Assembly: GCA_946481025.1 (NCBI GenBank)
Contig: CAMLNA010000065.1
Location: 1-23,167 of the forward strand
Reading direction: 5' to 3'
DNA from: an uncultured Rivibacter sp.
Lineage (GTDB): Bacteria > Pseudomonadota > Gammaproteobacteria > Burkholderiales > Burkholderiaceae
DNA: 23,167 nt
Made by a program: the position numbers and the translations under genes. Of this stretch, positions 1 to 8,811 are shown piece after piece; the first letter of the stretch is position 1; the number at the start of each line of letters is the position of its first letter. Below the pieces are notes generated by a model. That model ran no database searches, was not told the origin of the DNA, and was given only the letters and a program-made list of their open reading frames with translations.

Positions 1-548
1 CGGTGCCCAGCGATGCCGACGCCGCCTACGTGATCGGCCTGGGCCTGCACGACGCGCTCAAGTACGTGGTGCCGGGCCTGCCCGAAGAGCGCTACCCGGA
101 GCTGGGCCAGCGGTACCGGCATCACTACTTCAGGAGCCAGCACGAGCTGACGCTGTTTCCCGGCACGCTCGCCATGCTCGATGCCCTGAAGCAGCGGCAC
201 CACTGGCTGGCGGTGGCCACCGGCAAGACCCGCCACGGCCTCGATGAAGCGCTGAAGACGGTGCAGCTGCGCGGCATGTTCGACGGCTCGCGCACGGCCG
301 ACGAAACCGCCTCCAAACCCGATCCGCTGATGCTTCACGAACTGATGCGCGAGTTCGGCACCGAGCCGGAACGCACGCTGATGATCGGCGACACCACGCA
401 CGACCTGCAGATGGCCGCCAACGCCGGCACCGCCTGCATCGGCGTGGGCTACGGCGCGCATGCGCACGACAGCTTCGCCGAGTTCGCGCCGCGCTTCGTG
501 GCGCACTCCGTGCCCGAGCTGCAGGCCTGGCTGCTCCAACATGCCTGA
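1..548 (+). CDS. HAD-superfamily phosphatase, Gph/phosphoglycolate phosphatase-like (5' partial)
   Basis: Haloacid-dehalogenase-like hydrolase of the phosphoglycolate phosphatase type, presumably a soluble cytoplasmic phosphatase acting on a small phosphorylated metabolite. The reading frame is open to the left edge. The N-terminal catalytic DxDGT motif is not in the window, so the gene is truncated by the window boundary and not by mutation; a GTG at 3 opens the visible frame but is unlikely to be the real start. What remains shows the other HAD motifs: motif II threonine in AVATGKT, motif III lysine in SKPDPLML, and motif IV with paired acidic residues in MIGDTTHD. About 181 residues are visible out of the roughly 220 usual for the family. 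The stop overlaps the start of the Rieske gene by 8 bases, which argues for one operon. The substrate cannot be told from sequence. Confidence 0.88.
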   Translation, partial: VPSDADAAYVIGLGLHDALKYVVPGLPEERYPELGQRYRHHYFRSQHELTLFPGTLAMLDALKQRHHWLAVATGKTRHGLDEALKTVQLRGMFDGSRTADETASKPDPLMLHELMREFGTEPERTLMIGDTTHDLQMAANAGTACIGVGYGAHAHDSFAEFAPRFVAHSVPELQAWLLQHA

Positions 549-936
549 AGACCCGTCCGCGTCCTCCCCGGACGGCGAACCCCTGTGCGCCTCGGCCGAA
601 CTGGCCGAGCGCGGCCGGGCCTATCTCTTCGACGTGCTGGAGTACGGCCGCAGCGTGCGCGCCTTCGCGTTGCGCATCGACGGGCAGGTGGTGGCCTATC
701 TCAACCGCTGCGTGCACGTACCGGCCGAGATGGACTGGCAGCCCGGAGAATTCCTCGACAGCACGCGCGAGTTCATCCTCTGCTCGACCCACGGTGCCGC
801 CTACGAGCCGAAGGGCGGCCGCTGCATCGGCGGCCCCTGCGGGCGCGGGCGGCTCACGGCTTTGCCTGTGAGCGAGCGTGACGGCATGGTGTATTGGTAT
901 CCTTCCCGCGACATCCGCCCTGTGTTTGCCGCCTGA
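541..936 (+). CDS. Small Rieske [2Fe-2S] domain protein
   Basis: A 131-residue stand-alone Rieske ferredoxin-like protein, probably a cytoplasmic electron-transfer or redox protein. The cluster ligands are visible as a C-x-H pair at C57/H59 (NRCVHVP) and a C-x2-H pair at C81/H84 (CSTHGAAY), with the usual spacing between the two halves. Further cysteines at 95 and 100 lie in the GGRCIGGPCGRG loop. No signal peptide or membrane segment is seen, which separates it from the Rieske subunit of the bc1 complex. I chose the ATG at 541, inside the end of the HAD gene, because the fold begins soon after it; the in-frame sequence upstream reads through the HAD gene and is not Rieske-like. The electron partner is unknown. 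Confidence 0.9.
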   Translation: MPEDPSASSPDGEPLCASAELAERGRAYLFDVLEYGRSVRAFALRIDGQVVAYLNRCVHVPAEMDWQPGEFLDSTREFILCSTHGAAYEPKGGRCIGGPCGRGRLTALPVSERDGMVYWYPSRDIRPVFAA

Positions 937-966
937 CCTGCGCGGCCTCCGGAAAGCCCCCTCATC

Positions 967-1986
967 ATGAGCACGCTAGACGACCCTTCACGTCCTGAGC
1001 CTGGTTTCAACCTGCCTTCACCTTCCCCTTCGGCCGCGCCGCGGCAGGAGCCACCGGTCGTGCCGGCGCGCGACGACGGCATTGCCCGCGAGTTCGCCAC
1101 GGCCTACCTGACCGACCGCAAGCGCGAGCGGCGCTGGCGGCTGTTCTTCCGCTTCGCGTGGCTGCTGGTGTTCATCGCCATCGCCTGGGCGCTGTTTGCC
1201 GAGCGCAGTGCCACCAGCGTGCCGAACGGCCCGCACACCGCGCTGGTCGAGGTGCGCGGCGAAATCGCCAGCGACACCGAGGCCAGCGCCGAAGCCATGG
1301 TGTCCGGCCTGCGCGCCGCGTTCGAGGACGTCGGGGCGAAGGCGGTGGTGCTGCGCATCAACTCGCCGGGCGGCAGCCCGGTGCAGGCCGGCATCATCAA
1401 CGACGAGATGCAGCGGCTGAAGGCCAAGCACGGCAAGCCGGTGTACGCAGTGTGCGAGGAGCTGTGCGCTTCGGCCGCCTATTACATCGCCGCGGGCGCC
1501 GACGAGGTGTTCGTCGACAAGGCCTCCATCGTCGGCTCGATCGGCGTGCTGATGGACGGCTTCGGCTTCACCGGCACGATGGACAAGCTCGGCATCGAGC
1601 GCCGCCTGCTCACCGCCGGCACCAACAAGGGCATGCTCGACCCCTTCTCGCCGCAGAACGAGCAGCACCGGGCCTATGCGCAGACCATGATCGACCAGAT
1701 CCACCAGCAGTTCATCGCGGTGGTGAAGCATGGCCGGGGCAAGCGCCTGAAGGAGACGCCCGAAACCTTCTCCGGCCTCTTCTGGAACGGCCAGCAGGCC
1801 ATCGACCAGGGCCTGGCCGACAAGCTGGGCAGCCTCGACTTCGTGGCCCGCGAGGTCGTCAAGGCCGAAGAGGTGATCGACTACACGCCGAAGGAAAACC
1901 TGGCCGAGCGCCTGAGCAAGCGTTTCGGCTCGGCCATCGGCGAAGGGGCGGTGCGCGCGCTGCGCTCGGTCACCAGCATCCGCTGA
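967..1986 (+). CDS. sppA: S49 family peptidase, SppA-like (signal peptide peptidase)
   Basis: A 339-residue membrane-anchored serine protease of family S49, which in known members degrades signal peptides left in the membrane. A single transmembrane helix lies at about residues 58-80 after a proline-rich cytoplasmic N-terminus. The protease domain carries the family's INSPGG segment, the nucleophile serine at S169 (CASAAYYIA) and the GSIGV stretch. K221 (GTNKGMLDPF) is the likely general base: the 52-residue gap between S169 and K221 equals that between Ser147 and Lys199 of the Bacillus subtilis short-form SppA. The length fits the short, single-domain form. ATG at 967 follows a GGAAAG-like ribosome site. 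It is the third gene of the + strand run and converges on ureG with an inverted repeat between them. Confidence 0.92.
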   Translation: MSTLDDPSRPEPGFNLPSPSPSAAPRQEPPVVPARDDGIAREFATAYLTDRKRERRWRLFFRFAWLLVFIAIAWALFAERSATSVPNGPHTALVEVRGEIASDTEASAEAMVSGLRAAFEDVGAKAVVLRINSPGGSPVQAGIINDEMQRLKAKHGKPVYAVCEELCASAAYYIAAGADEVFVDKASIVGSIGVLMDGFGFTGTMDKLGIERRLLTAGTNKGMLDPFSPQNEQHRAYAQTMIDQIHQQFIAVVKHGRGKRLKETPETFSGLFWNGQQAIDQGLADKLGSLDFVAREVVKAEEVIDYTPKENLAERLSKRFGSAIGEGAVRALRSVTSIR

Positions 1987-1994
1987 CTGCGCGC

Positions 1995-2017
1995 GGTCTC
2001 CGGTTCACGCGGAGACC
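1995..2017. terminator. Perfect 8-bp inverted repeat between convergent sppA and ureG
   Basis: GGTCTCCG at 1995-2002 and its exact complement CGGAGACC at 2010-2017 enclose a 7-base loop. The stem sits at the convergence point of sppA and ureG and covers the last codons and stop of ureG. It could act as a bidirectional terminator or as a 3'-end stabilising hairpin. No run of T follows on either strand, so intrinsic termination is not assured. Confidence 0.5.
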
Positions 2018-2655
2018 AGCAGCCCCTTGGTCTCGATGAAGCGCACCACTTCGTCGAGCCCGGCCCGGGTCTTGAGGTTGGTCATCGCATAGGGCCGGGT
2101 CGGCCGCATGCGTTTCGTGTCGGCCTCCATCACCGACAGGTCGGCACCCACGTGCGGCGCGAGGTCGGTCTTGTTGATGACGAAGAGGTCGCTCTTGGTG
2201 ATGCCCGGGCCGCCCTTGCGGGGGATCTTCTCGCCCGCGGCCACGTCGATCACGTAGATCGTGAGGTCGCTCAACTCGGGGCTGAAGGTCGCCGCGAGGT
2301 TGTCGCCGCCCGACTCGATGAACACGATGTCGGCATCGGGAAACCTCTGCAGCATGCGGTCCACCGCCTCGAGGTTGATGGACGCGTCTTCGCGGATGGC
2401 GGTGTGCGGGCAGCCGCCGGTTTCGACGCCCATGATGCGTTCCGGCTCCAGTGCGCCGGCCACGGTGAGCAGGCGCTGGTCTTCCTTGGTGTAGATGTCG
2501 TTGGTGACGACCACCAGGTCCCAGCGCTCGCGCATGGTCTTGCAGAGCATTTCCACCAGCGTGGTCTTGCCGGAACCGACCGGCCCTCCGACGCCTACCC
2601 GCAGCGGGGGCAGCTTCTTGGTGCGGTTGGGGATCGAGTGCAGCAGGGTGGTCAT
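2005..2655 (-). CDS. ureG: Urease accessory GTPase UreG
   Basis: A 216-residue SIMIBI-class GTPase that supplies energy and nickel for assembly of the urease metallocentre, working with UreE, UreF and UreD. The P-loop is GPVGSGKT at residues 24-31. The nickel-binding C-P-H motif is at 82-84 within [15 protein letters not shown]. The guanine-specificity NKTD motif lies near residue 170. The length is normal and no long His-rich N-terminus is present, unlike UreG of some other bacteria; UreE carries the His tail here. The start ATG at 2655 overlaps the ureF stop in an ATGA, so ureF and ureG are translationally coupled. It is the last gene of the accessory run ureE-ureF-ureG. Confidence 0.97.
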   Translation of the reverse strand: MTTLLHSIPNRTKKLPPLRVGVGGPVGSGKTTLVEMLCKTMRERWDLVVVTNDIYTKEDQRLLTVAGALEPERIMGVETGGCPHTAIREDASINLEAVDRMLQRFPDADIVFIESGGDNLAATFSPELSDLTIYVIDVAAGEKIPRKGGPGITKSDLFVINKTDLAPHVGADLSVMEADTKRMRPTRPYAMTNLKTRAGLDEVVRFIETKGLLVSA

Positions 2656-3371
2656 GAGCGGAAGAGTCGGGAGTACTGGGTTTCGTGCCGGGCCGACAGG
2701 ATGGCCAGGCCGGGTGAAAAGGACTGGCGCTCGCTGTCGGCCAACGCCAGGGCCGCATCCACTGCGGCGGGAATCGCCTCGGCCAGGGCGCCGAGGATGC
2801 GCTGGCCCGCGCTCTGGCCCAGCGGTACGGCCTTGATGGCGGCCTGCGCCATGTTCTCGGCCCAGCCGAAGGCAAAGGCCAGTGCCGCATCGCGCGGCGC
2901 GGCGGCGGTCAACGCGGCGGCCAGCGCGTAGGCCACCGGATAGCAGGGCGCCGGCTTCAGGCCCCGCAGCGCGGCGAGCGCCGAAGCCGGCGCGTCGGGG
3001 CGCAGCTTGAGCCACTCGACGAACGAGCGGCCCATCTGCTCGGCCTGCAGCCGCAACTCGGCGCTCTCGCGCGTGGTGAGCAGCCAGGTGTTGAGTTCGC
3101 CGATGCGGTCGAGGTCCTGCCGCCGCCACGCGGCCACCGCAACCCCCAGCACGGCCAGGTCGCAGCGCGCCAGCGTCAGCGTCAGCTGGTCGAGCAGCCA
3201 GCGGCGGGCATGGTCCTCATCGGTCACGAGGCCTGCCTCGACCGCGGCTTCCAGCCCCTCCGAGTAGCTGAAGCCGCCCACCGGCAAGGCCGGCGAGGCG
3301 AGCCACATCAGCTGCAGCAGGCTGGAGGCGGGCAGCGGCTCGGGCCGCGCCCTCAGGCGTCGCGGTTTCAA
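2652..3371 (-). CDS. ureF: Urease accessory protein UreF
   Basis: A 239-residue UreF, the mostly helical protein that binds UreD and UreG in the urease activation complex and gates GTP hydrolysis by UreG. The family signature is visible near the N-terminus as [16 protein letters not shown] (about residues 26-41), and the rest is Ala/Leu-rich helices as expected. The start is the rare codon TTG at 3371: it overlaps the ureE stop as TTGA, and no ATG or GTG lies between it and the conserved signature except an ATG (Met22) that would cut into the conserved region. Translation probably depends on coupling to ureE. With no ureD nearby, its usual partner must be encoded elsewhere or be missing. Confidence 0.95.
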   Translation of the reverse strand: MKPRRLRARPEPLPASSLLQLMWLASPALPVGGFSYSEGLEAAVEAGLVTDEDHARRWLLDQLTLTLARCDLAVLGVAVAAWRRQDLDRIGELNTWLLTTRESAELRLQAEQMGRSFVEWLKLRPDAPASALAALRGLKPAPCYPVAYALAAALTAAAPRDAALAFAFGWAENMAQAAIKAVPLGQSAGQRILGALAEAIPAAVDAALALADSERQSFSPGLAILSARHETQYSRLFRS

Positions 3372-3916
3372 GGGTGATGGTGGCCGTGGTGGTGGCCGTG
3401 ATCGTGGTGGTGTTCATGCCCGTGCTCGTGCTCGTGCTCATGGCCGTGGCCGTGGCCGTGACCGCCGGCATAGGCGCCGGACTCCGGCTCGAACGGCGCT
3501 TCGGCTTCGCTCACGATGAGGTGCATCTGGCGCAGCATGGCGGCCAGCACATGATCGGGCTCGAGTTTCAGGTGGTCGGGCTGCAGCTCCAGCGGGACGT
3601 GGCGGTTGCCCAGGTGGTAGGCCGCCCGCAGCAGGTCGAACGGCGAGCCGTGCTCGGCGCAGTGACGCACCACCAGCACCGGCTGCGCCGCGGGCTCCAC
3701 CCGCACCAGCGAGCCGTCTTCGACCACCAGCACGTCGCCGCCGCGCACCACCGCGCCGCGCGGCAGGAACACGCCGAGCAGGCGGCCGGTGCTGTCGGTG
3801 GCATCGAAACGGCTCTTCTGCCGCACGTCCCAATCGAGCACGACGGTGGCGGCGCGTTTCACGAGGGCCTGCGCGAGGCCGCGGCCCTGGGGAATGAGTT
3901 TGTTGACGCTGTGCAT
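3368..3916 (-). CDS. ureE: Urease accessory nickel metallochaperone UreE
   Basis: A 182-residue UreE, the nickel-carrying chaperone that delivers Ni2+ to apo-urease. It has the N-terminal peptide-binding domain ([20 protein letters not shown]) and the metal-binding domain with the LGNRHVP segment, whose histidine belongs to the conserved nickel site of the family. The last 29 residues hold 18 histidines mixed with Gly and Glu/Asp, an extended nickel-storage tail like that of Klebsiella UreE. ATG at 3916 is preceded by 126 bases shared with the divergent asmA gene, so this is the probable promoter region of ureEFG. Stop and ureF start overlap. Confidence 0.96.
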   Translation of the reverse strand: MHSVNKLIPQGRGLAQALVKRAATVVLDWDVRQKSRFDATDSTGRLLGVFLPRGAVVRGGDVLVVEDGSLVRVEPAAQPVLVVRHCAEHGSPFDLLRAAYHLGNRHVPLELQPDHLKLEPDHVLAAMLRQMHLIVSEAEAPFEPESGAYAGGHGHGHGHEHEHEHGHEHHHDHGHHHGHHHP

Positions 3917-3948
3917 CGCGCGAGTATGCCGGCTGTCGGCGCCGGCCT

Positions 3949-3958
3949 ACACCGGTGT
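3949..3958. promoter_or_regulatory. 10-bp perfect palindrome in the ureE/asmA divergent spacer
   Basis: ACACCGGTGT lies near the middle of the 126-base spacer between the divergent starts of ureE and asmA. It might be a regulator site, but a 10-base palindrome in GC-rich DNA can also occur by chance. No convincing -35/-10 pair was found for either gene. Confidence 0.15.
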
Positions 3959-4042
3959 GGCCGCGCCGCTGATGGCAGGGGCAGGGGGCTGCGACGAAGG
4001 TGCAAGAAGCACGCCCATTCGACTCACCTGTCACGCAAGCCC

Positions 4043-6097
4043 ATGCCCTGGACGACGTCGCTCCGCCGCAACCGCTGGCTGCTGGTCCTGCTGGCCGCCG
4101 TGCTGCTGCTCGTCGTGGCCTTCAGCGTGCCGTGGCGGCTCAACTTCGCGCGCGACTGGATCGCCGAGCGCACCCAGGCCGCCACCGGCCGCGCGCTGCG
4201 GCTGGAGGGCGACATCTGGTGGCATTGGGGCCGCCTGGGGCGGCTCGAGGTGAACGGGCTGCGCTTCGCCAACCCGGCCTGGGCGGGCCGGCCGGACATG
4301 GTGAGCGCGCAATCGATCGATGCGCGCATCGCGTTGTGGCCGCTGCTCACGCAGCGCCGCCTGCAGATCGTCGAAGTGCGCATGCACCAGCCCGACGTCT
4401 GGCTCGAGAGCAATGCGCAGGGGCAGCGCAACTGGCTGCTCGACACGAAGCAGAGCGACGAGGGTTCGCGCATCGAACTGGGCCGGGTGTGGCTCGACAA
4501 CGGCGTGCTGCGCCTGCTGCAGCCGCACCTGCAGACGGACGTGCGGGCCAATTTCCAGAGCGTCGTGCAAGACACGAGGGCCCGGCTGCGGGTTGGAGCC
4601 GAAGGGCAATGGAACGGCCTGCCGCTGCGCGCCGCCGGCACCGGCGACGACGTGCTGCAGCTGCGCGAGGCCGACAAGCCTTACGGCCTGGACGTCGACG
4701 CTTCCATCGGCCGTACGCGCGTGCGCGCGGCCGGGCAGGTGACCGGCCTGCTGGCGCCCAAGGCGGCCGACCTGCGCATCGAGGTGCAGGGGCGCACGCT
4801 GGCCGAGTGGTATCGCATCGCCCACGTGGGCCTGCCCGAAACACCGGCCTACCAGACGGCCGGCCGGGTGCGGCTCGACCGCGGCGTGTGGTGGTACGAA
4901 GACTTCACCAGCCGGGTGGGCAGGAGCGACCTGTCCGGGCAGATCCGCTTCGAGCGGCGGCCCTCGCGGCCGTTCGTCGGCGGCCGGCTGCATTCGAAGC
5001 TGCTCGACCTCAACGACCTCGGTCCGGTGGTGGGCAAGACCACGAAGACGGTCACGGCCGGTCCGGCAGCGGCGCGGGCCTCGGAGGCCACCCCGGCACC
5101 GCCCGAGGCGGCCGCGTCACGCCCCGTGCAGCGGGCCTCGTCCGGCGCCTCCACCGCCCGCGTGAAGGGCGGCCGGGTGCTGCCGCAGCGCGGCTTCAGC
5201 GCCGAGAAGTGGGACACGCTCGACGCCGACCTTCAGTTCGAGGCCCAGGCCATCCGCAACTTCGGCTCGATGCCCTTCGACAACCTCAAGACCCGCGTCG
5301 TGATGGACGACCGCAAGCTCACCCTCGATCCCCTGCGGCTGGGCTTCGCCGGCGGCAACGTCGCCGGCTCGCTGCAGATCGACGGCCGCGTGCAGCCCAT
5401 GGCCGCGCGGCTCGGCGCGCAGTTCAACCGCCTGCAGCTCGAGCAGCTGCTGCCGCGGGTGCGCAACACCCGCGCCGCCTTCGGCCAGCTCAACGGCCGC
5501 GCCACGCTGGCGGGGCGCGGCAACTCGTATGCACAGATGCTGGGCAGCTCCCAGGGCGAGATGCAGCTGGCCATGGGCCGGGGGCGCATCAGCAACCTGC
5601 TGATCGAACTGGTGGACCTCGACCTGGCCGAAGCGCTGAAGTTCCTGGTCACCGGCGACCGCAACATCCCGGTGCGCTGCGCGCTGGCCGACGTGGGCTT
5701 CGAGCGCGGCGTCATGAGCTCGCGCGCCGTGGTGTTCGACACGGCCGACACGGTCATCGATGCCCGCGGCACGGCCGACCTGTCCAGGGAAACGCTCGAC
5801 GTGAAGGTCACGCCGCTGCCCAAGGACAGGAGCCCGCTGACCCTGCGTGTGCCGTTCACCGTGCAGGGCAGCTTTGCCGACCCGAGCGTGAAGCCGGAGA
5901 TGGGCAAGCTGCTGGCACGCGGCGGCGGCGCCTTGCTGCTGGGCGCCCTGGTCAACCCGCTGGCCGCGCTGATCCCGCTGATCGAGACCGGCCCCGGCGA
6001 GGACAGCGACTGCTCGGCCCTGATGGCCCGCGCCCGAGGCGAAGGCGTGAAGGCGATCGACGCCGAGCCGCCGGCCGCGGGGCCGGGCAAGCGCTAA
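4043..6097 (+). CDS. AsmA family protein
   Basis: A 684-residue inner-membrane-anchored protein of the AsmA group, which in known members spans the periplasm and is linked to outer-membrane assembly and lipid transport. An N-terminal membrane helix is at about residues 10-30 after RRNR. It is followed by the typical start of the AsmA domain (NFARDWIAERTQAATGRAL) and long beta-strand-rich sequence. A low-complexity Ala/Pro-rich stretch occurs at roughly 335-370. The C-terminal AsmA-like module includes the GNVAGSLQIDGRV and VPFTVQGSFADPSVKPE segments and ends with a hydrophobic GALLLGALVNPLAALIPLIE. ATG at 4043 was chosen because the membrane helix follows it directly; the frame stays open upstream only across antisense ureE. 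It lies on the opposite strand inside the urease cluster and converges on ureC with an 8-base gap. Confidence 0.88.
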   Translation: MPWTTSLRRNRWLLVLLAAVLLLVVAFSVPWRLNFARDWIAERTQAATGRALRLEGDIWWHWGRLGRLEVNGLRFANPAWAGRPDMVSAQSIDARIALWPLLTQRRLQIVEVRMHQPDVWLESNAQGQRNWLLDTKQSDEGSRIELGRVWLDNGVLRLLQPHLQTDVRANFQSVVQDTRARLRVGAEGQWNGLPLRAAGTGDDVLQLREADKPYGLDVDASIGRTRVRAAGQVTGLLAPKAADLRIEVQGRTLAEWYRIAHVGLPETPAYQTAGRVRLDRGVWWYEDFTSRVGRSDLSGQIRFERRPSRPFVGGRLHSKLLDLNDLGPVVGKTTKTVTAGPAAARASEATPAPPEAAASRPVQRASSGASTARVKGGRVLPQRGFSAEKWDTLDADLQFEAQAIRNFGSMPFDNLKTRVVMDDRKLTLDPLRLGFAGGNVAGSLQIDGRVQPMAARLGAQFNRLQLEQLLPRVRNTRAAFGQLNGRATLAGRGNSYAQMLGSSQGEMQLAMGRGRISNLLIELVDLDLAEALKFLVTGDRNIPVRCALADVGFERGVMSSRAVVFDTADTVIDARGTADLSRETLDVKVTPLPKDRSPLTLRVPFTVQGSFADPSVKPEMGKLLARGGGALLLGALVNPLAALIPLIETGPGEDSDCSALMARARGEGVKAIDAEPPAAGPGKR

Positions 6098-6105
6098 GGC
6101 CAGCC

Positions 6106-7832
<1,727 letters not shown>

Positions 7833-7833
<1 letters not shown>

Positions 7834-8138
7834 CACAGCGCCCCCTGTACCAGGCCGCGGAAGCCCCACACCTCGCGGTCGCCGGCGTAGTCCACCAGCT
7901 CCACCGTGCGCTGCTGCCCCGGCTCGAAGCGCACCGCGGTGCCCGAGGCGATGTGCAGCCGCATGCCGCGGGCCGCGGCGCGGTCGAACTTCAGCGCGCC
8001 GTTGGTCTCGGCGAAGTGGTAGTGCGAGCCCACCTGGATGGGCCGGTCTCCGGTGTTCTCGACCACCAGCGTGAGCGTGCGCCGGCCGGGGTTGAGGTCG
8101 TGTTCGCCGGGGTCGGTGAAGAGTTCGCCGGGGATCAT
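7833..8138 (-). CDS. ureB: Urease beta subunit UreB
   Basis: A 101-residue urease beta subunit, a structural part of the (alpha-beta-gamma)3 enzyme. The start [19 protein letters not shown] and the motif [11 protein letters not shown] are characteristic. I chose the ATG at 8138 over one eight codons upstream (8162). It begins with the conserved MIPGE sequence and has AGGAAG about nine bases before it, while the upstream ATG would overlap the preceding small gene. The stop overlaps the ureC start (ATGA). Separate ureA and ureB genes are the usual bacterial arrangement, in contrast to the fused form of Helicobacter. Confidence 0.97.
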
Positions 8139-8143
8139 GGGGC

Positions 8144-8323
8144 TCACTTCCTGCCGATCCACCAGGCGGCCGCGGCGACCAGGAGTGCCAGCGCGACGAA
8201 GCCGAACACGTCGGTCGCATGCCAGTGCGCCGCACCGGGTTGGTGATGGCCTTCATGGGCCTGGGCGGCCACGCTCGTGGCGAGCAGGGCGGCGCCTCGG
8301 AGGAGGGCGGCAGCTTGTTTCAT
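8144..8323 (-). CDS. Small His-rich single-pass membrane protein inside the urease operon
   Basis: A 59-residue protein between ureA and ureB, ending five bases before the ureB start. It has an N-terminal signal peptide ([22 protein letters not shown]), then a short His-rich segment ([16 protein letters not shown]) and one C-terminal transmembrane helix (about residues 37-56) ending in Trp-Ile-Gly-Arg-Lys. The ATG at 8323 has GGAG nine bases upstream. The expected topology is a short periplasmic His-rich loop in front of a membrane anchor. It occupies the place where some Burkholderiales carry ureJ (a HupE/UreJ-type nickel permease of about 200 residues), but is far too short to be a permease. 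A role in nickel binding at the membrane is only an inference from the histidines and the location. Confidence 0.75.
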   Translation of the reverse strand: MKQAAALLRGAALLATSVAAQAHEGHHQPGAAHWHATDVFGFVALALLVAAAAWWIGRK

Positions 8324-8383
8324 GGGGGTTCGCTCCGTTGGGGGTTTGTTGTCGCGCACCACGGTGGGTGGTGCGCCGGCAGC

Positions 8384-8686
8384 CTATGCAATCGGCTGGT
8401 GCACGGTCACCAACTTGGTGCCGTCGGGGAAGGTGGCTTCGACCTGGATCTCCGGGATCATTTCCGCCACGCCCTCCATCACGTCGGCGCGGCCGAGCAC
8501 GGTCTTGCCTTCGCTCATGAGGGCCGCCACCGACTTGCCGTCGCGGGCGCCTTCCATGATGGCCGCGGTGATCAGGGCCACCGCCTCCGGGTAGTTGAGC
8601 CTGAGCCCGCGGGCCTTGCGGCGCTCGGCCAGCAGGGCCGCGGTGAAGATGAGGAGCTTGTCTTTTTCGCGAGGCGTGAGTTCCAT
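8384..8686 (-). CDS. ureA: Urease gamma subunit UreA
   Basis: A 100-residue urease gamma subunit. It begins [20 protein letters not shown] and contains the conserved [13 protein letters not shown] and GRADVMEGV segments; length and ends match the family exactly. It is the first gene of the structural operon ureA - small membrane gene - ureB - ureC, read leftward. In most proteobacteria ureD precedes ureA, but here only a 125-base spacer and then a divergent sensor-kinase gene are found. A -10-like TAAGAT on the - strand (8719 to 8714) lies about 28 bases before the ATG. Confidence 0.97.
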   Translation of the reverse strand: MELTPREKDKLLIFTAALLAERRKARGLRLNYPEAVALITAAIMEGARDGKSVAALMSEGKTVLGRADVMEGVAEMIPEIQVEATFPDGTKLVTVHQPIA

Positions 8687-8713
8687 GGCGCGTGCCTGTG
8701 CAAGTTCGCGGCC

Positions 8714-8719
8714 ATCTTA
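8714..8719 (-). promoter_or_regulatory. Candidate -10 box for the ureABC operon
   Basis: TAAGAT on the - strand matches the sigma-70 -10 consensus at four of six bases and lies 27-32 bases upstream of the ureA ATG. The hexamer 17 bases farther upstream (TGGCCG) matches a -35 box poorly, as expected for a promoter that needs an activator. This is a by-eye call. Confidence 0.2.
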
Positions 8720-8728
8720 GGCAACCCA

Positions 8729-8747
8729 ATGCGAAACGGCCATGCGA
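8729..8747. promoter_or_regulatory. Direct repeat in the ureA / sensor-kinase divergent spacer
   Basis: ATGCGA occurs at 8729-8734 and again at 8742-8747, 13 bases apart start to start. A small hairpin, AGGC-ATA-GCCT, follows at 8758-8768. The region separates the ureA start (8686) from the sensor-kinase start (8812), so it must hold the control sites of both. Whether these repeats bind the LuxR-type regulator is unknown. Confidence 0.2.
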
Positions 8748-8811
8748 CCGAAGGCGTAGGCATAGCCTTTGCACCCTGCCTGGGCTCGGTATCAACCCTT
8801 ACCCGCTCGGC

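Noticed and set aside
3400..3470. Tandem repeat-like GTG/CATG-rich tract read as a non-coding repeat
   Set aside because: It is the coding sequence of the His-rich UreE tail, in which CAC/CAT codons alternate with GGC and GAG.
8138..8162. Upstream start for ureB at 8162
   Set aside because: It would overlap the preceding small gene and add eight residues not found in UreB; the ATG at 8138 has a better ribosome site and the conserved first residues.
8731..8745. Possible sigma-54 promoter for ureA (TGGC...GC on the - strand)
   Set aside because: The spacing between the GG and GC elements is three bases too short for a sigma-54 -24/-12 promoter.
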